Positions 5,279 to 7,202 of a stretch of DNA of 7,202 nt are shown here, piece after piece. Within the stretch, counting starts at the first letter, position 1. Each line of letters starts with the position of its first letter. The DNA is taken from contig CAYQBA010000214.1 in NCBI GenBank assembly GCA_964415605.1, positions 1-7,202 on the forward strand, in the 5' to 3' direction. The translations under genes were made by a program, and so were the position numbers. This DNA comes from UCB3 sp964415605. GTDB lineage: Bacteria; Chloroflexota; Anaerolineae; Epilineales; Epilineaceae. The notes beneath the pieces were generated by a model. It did not search any database and had not been told where the DNA came from. It was given only the letters and a program-made list of their open reading frames with translations.

Positions 5279-7202
5279 GGCGCCGGCTCGTCGCCCAGCC
5301 GCAGCGGCCGCATGCCGTTGGCGATGACGATGAGCGAGACGCCCATGTCGGCCAGGATGGCGAGCCACAGGCTGGCGGCACCGGCCAGGGCCAGGGCGAC
5401 GAACGCCAGCTTGGTGATCAGGCTGAAGGCGACGTTCTGCACGATGATCCGCCGTGCCTGGCGAGCCAGACGCACGGTGTACGGCAGCTTCGCGATGTTG
5501 TCGGCCATCAGCACCACGTCGGCGGTCTCGATCGCCTGGGCGCTCCCGGCGCCGCCCATGGCGATGCCGACGGTGGCCGCGGCGAGCGCCGGCGCGTCGT
5601 TGATGCCGTCGCCCACCATGGCCACGGGCCCGAGATCCGCCTCGAGCCGCCGCACCGCCGTGAGCTTCTCGTCGGGCAGGAGGCCGGCCCGCACGTCGGT
5701 GACGCCGACGGCGGCGCCGACCTGGCGGGCCACCGCGGCGTTGTCGCCGGTGAGCATGACCGTCGTCAACCCGAGGTGATCCAGCCCGGCCACGACGGCG
5801 CGGCTGTCGGCGCGCACGCGGTCGGCCACGGCCAGGTAGCCGCGCACGGCGTCGCCGTCGCACAACAGCATCACCGTGCGGCCGGCGGTCTCCTCGTCAC
5901 GCGCGCGGGCGCACAGCGCCGCATCGTGGGGGTGCTCGGCGTCGAAGAGCGGGTGGCTGCCGAGCGTGGCCAGGCGGCCGTCGACCCGCCCGGCGATGCC
6001 GCGGCCGTCGATCACCCGCAGGTCGTCGGCGGCCGCGTAGCGCTCGCCGAGCCCGCGCGCGTCGGCGGCGGCGACCACGGCCGCGGCCAGCGGGTGACCG
6101 CTGCGCCGCTCGAGGGCGGCGGCCAGGGCCAGCACGTCGTCGCACGCGCCGCACTCGGGGCCGTCTTCGGCCGTGCCGGCGTCGATGACGCACGTGTCGC
6201 CGTCGTTGCAGGCCGTGGTGTGGATCGAGGTGACGACCGGCCGCCCCTCGGTCAGCGTTCCGGTCTTGTCGAAGGCGACGGCGCCGACGGTGCCCATGGC
6301 CTCGAGGAACGCCCCGCCCTTGATGAGCACCCCGTGCCGCGCGGCGCCGGTCAGCGCCGACAGCACGGTCACCGGCGCCCCGATGACGAGCGCGCAGGGG
6401 CACGCGATGACCAGGAGCTGCAGGGCGCGGTAGAGCCACCCTTGCGCGCCGTCGGGCGTCGTCCAGAACGGGGCCCCGAGGACGAGGGGCGGGCCGGCCG
6501 CGATCAGCACGGCCGACACCACGACGAGCGGCGTGTACCATGCGGCGAAGCGGTCGACGGCGCGCTGGGTCGGTGCGCGCACCGCCTGCGCCTCGGCAAC
6601 CAGGCGGATGAGGCGGCTCAAGGTGTTGTCTTCGGCCCGGTGCGTCACGCGCACCGTCAGCGCGCCGCCGCCGTTGATGCTGCCGGCGAAGACGCCGTCG
6701 CCGGCGGCCCTGGGCACCGGCACGCTCTCGCCGGTGATCGGGGCCTGATCGACGCTGCTGGCGCCCTCGAGGACGGTGCCGTCCATCGGGACGCGCGCGC
6801 CGGGCTTGACGACGACGGTGTCGCCGATGGCCAGCGCCTCGACGGGCACGATCTCCTCGCGGCTGCCGCGCAGGCGGACGGCCTGCTGCGGCGCCAGGTC
6901 CATGAGCCCGCGCACGCTGTCGTGCGCGCGGCGGACGGCGAACGACTCGAGCGCCTCGGCGATCGCGAAGAGGAGCATCACCGAGGCGCCTTCGAGCACC
7001 TCGCCGATGGCGACGGCGCCGACGGCGGCGATGGTCATGAGCAGGTTGATGGTGACGCGGCGGTTGGCCAGGGCGCGCACGCCGCTGGCCGCCACGGGCG
7101 CGCCGGCCACGGCGAGCGAGGCGAGGGTGAAGCCGTCGGCGACGCGCGCGGCGGCGGCCGGGTCGCGCGTCCCGGTGGCCGTCAGGACGGCGCCGGCGGC
7201 GT
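5263..7202 (-). CDS. P1B-type heavy-metal-transporting ATPase, Zn/Cd/Pb exporter type (5'-partial)
   Basis: The frame runs open to the right edge. A GTG at 7110 is in-frame, but 30 further residues upstream (including a hydrophobic LASLAVAGAPVAA stretch) continue the protein, so the start and any N-terminal metal-binding domain lie outside. Residues below count from 7110. The protein should couple ATP hydrolysis to metal export across the cytoplasmic membrane. It shows actuator TGES (126-129), the transmembrane CPC metal site (237-239), phosphorylated D281 in DKTGTLTEG, H339-P340 in SGHPLA (the P1B nucleotide-binding motif), TGDN, and GDGIND (500-505). Membrane segments lie near 17-55, 191-213, 227-255, 555-580 and 581-604. 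K567 after QN, and D588 in ADMGVSL, match the Lys/Asp pair of the ZntA-type (P1B-2) subgroup, which favours Zn, Cd or Pb over Cu. An acidic insert at about 295-325 carries C301, C307, C320 and C323. The gene converges on the + strand group and is not part of it. Confidence 0.94.
   Translation of the reverse strand, partial: AAGAVLTATGTRDPAAAARVADGFTLASLAVAGAPVAASGVRALANRRVTINLLMTIAAVGAVAIGEVLEGASVMLLFAIAEALESFAVRRAHDSVRGLMDLAPQQAVRLRGSREEIVPVEALAIGDTVVVKPGARVPMDGTVLEGASSVDQAPITGESVPVPRAAGDGVFAGSINGGGALTVRVTHRAEDNTLSRLIRLVAEAQAVRAPTQRAVDRFAAWYTPLVVVSAVLIAAGPPLVLGAPFWTTPDGAQGWLYRALQLLVIACPCALVIGAPVTVLSALTGAARHGVLIKGGAFLEAMGTVGAVAFDKTGTLTEGRPVVTSIHTTACNDGDTCVIDAGTAEDGPECGACDDVLALAAALERRSGHPLAAAVVAAADARGLGERYAAADDLRVIDGRGIAGRVDGRLATLGSHPLFDAEHPHDAALCARARDEETAGRTVMLLCDGDAVRGYLAVADRVRADSRAVVAGLDHLGLTTVMLTGDNAAVARQVGAAVGVTDVRAGLLPDEKLTAVRRLEADLGPVAMVGDGINDAPALAAATVGIAMGGAGSAQAIETADVVLMADNIAKLPYTVRLARQARRIIVQNVAFSLITKLAFVALALAGAASLWLAILADMGVSLIVIANGMRPLRLGDEPAPATAR

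Noticed and set aside
5225..5779. 184-codon open frame on the + strand opposite the ATPase 3' end
   Set aside because: It lies opposite GDGIND and the last membrane segments of the ATPase, and shows no motif of its own.

Overview
The window is very GC-rich and almost fully coding. The best clue to its source is the first protein. It joins beta-propeller (NHL-like) repeats to von Willebrand factor A (vWA) domains, with a Thr-Pro linker running into the motif IYLPLLIR. A linker of this type followed by YLPL-x-(I/L)-R is characteristic of exported proteins of Chloroflexota (Anaerolineae and Ardenticatenia relatives). I therefore infer a high-GC Chloroflexota bacterium, probably an environmental genome. 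This rests on pattern recognition and no database search was run.

Layout. Three genes lie head to tail on the + strand from 1 to 5034. The first is a large, probably exported propeller/vWA/beta-sandwich/vWA protein whose 5' end lies outside the window. The second is a class III (CobB/SIRT5-like) sirtuin, 3111-3962. The third is a SAM-dependent methyltransferase with an N-terminal beta-sandwich-like domain, 3952-5034. Both junctions overlap (4 nt, and about 11 nt), which suggests one transcript with translational coupling. A 228-nt non-coding gap (5035-5262) follows and holds several inverted repeats, including a candidate intrinsic terminator for the opposite strand. From 5263 to the right edge the - strand encodes most of a P1B-type heavy-metal ATPase, probably Zn/Cd/Pb-exporting, whose N-terminus lies beyond the window. 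The two transcription units converge on the gap.

How the genes relate. The overlaps argue that the three + strand genes are co-expressed, but their functions do not form an obvious pathway: cell-surface adhesion or sensing, protein deacylation, and methylation of an unknown, possibly glycan-related, substrate. The metal ATPase is separate. I did not find a clearly new multi-gene system. The points most worth a second look are the two-vWA architecture with an internal YLPLLIR motif, the four-cysteine acidic insert in the ATPase, the reduced zinc site of the sirtuin, and the unusual composition of the coupled gene group.
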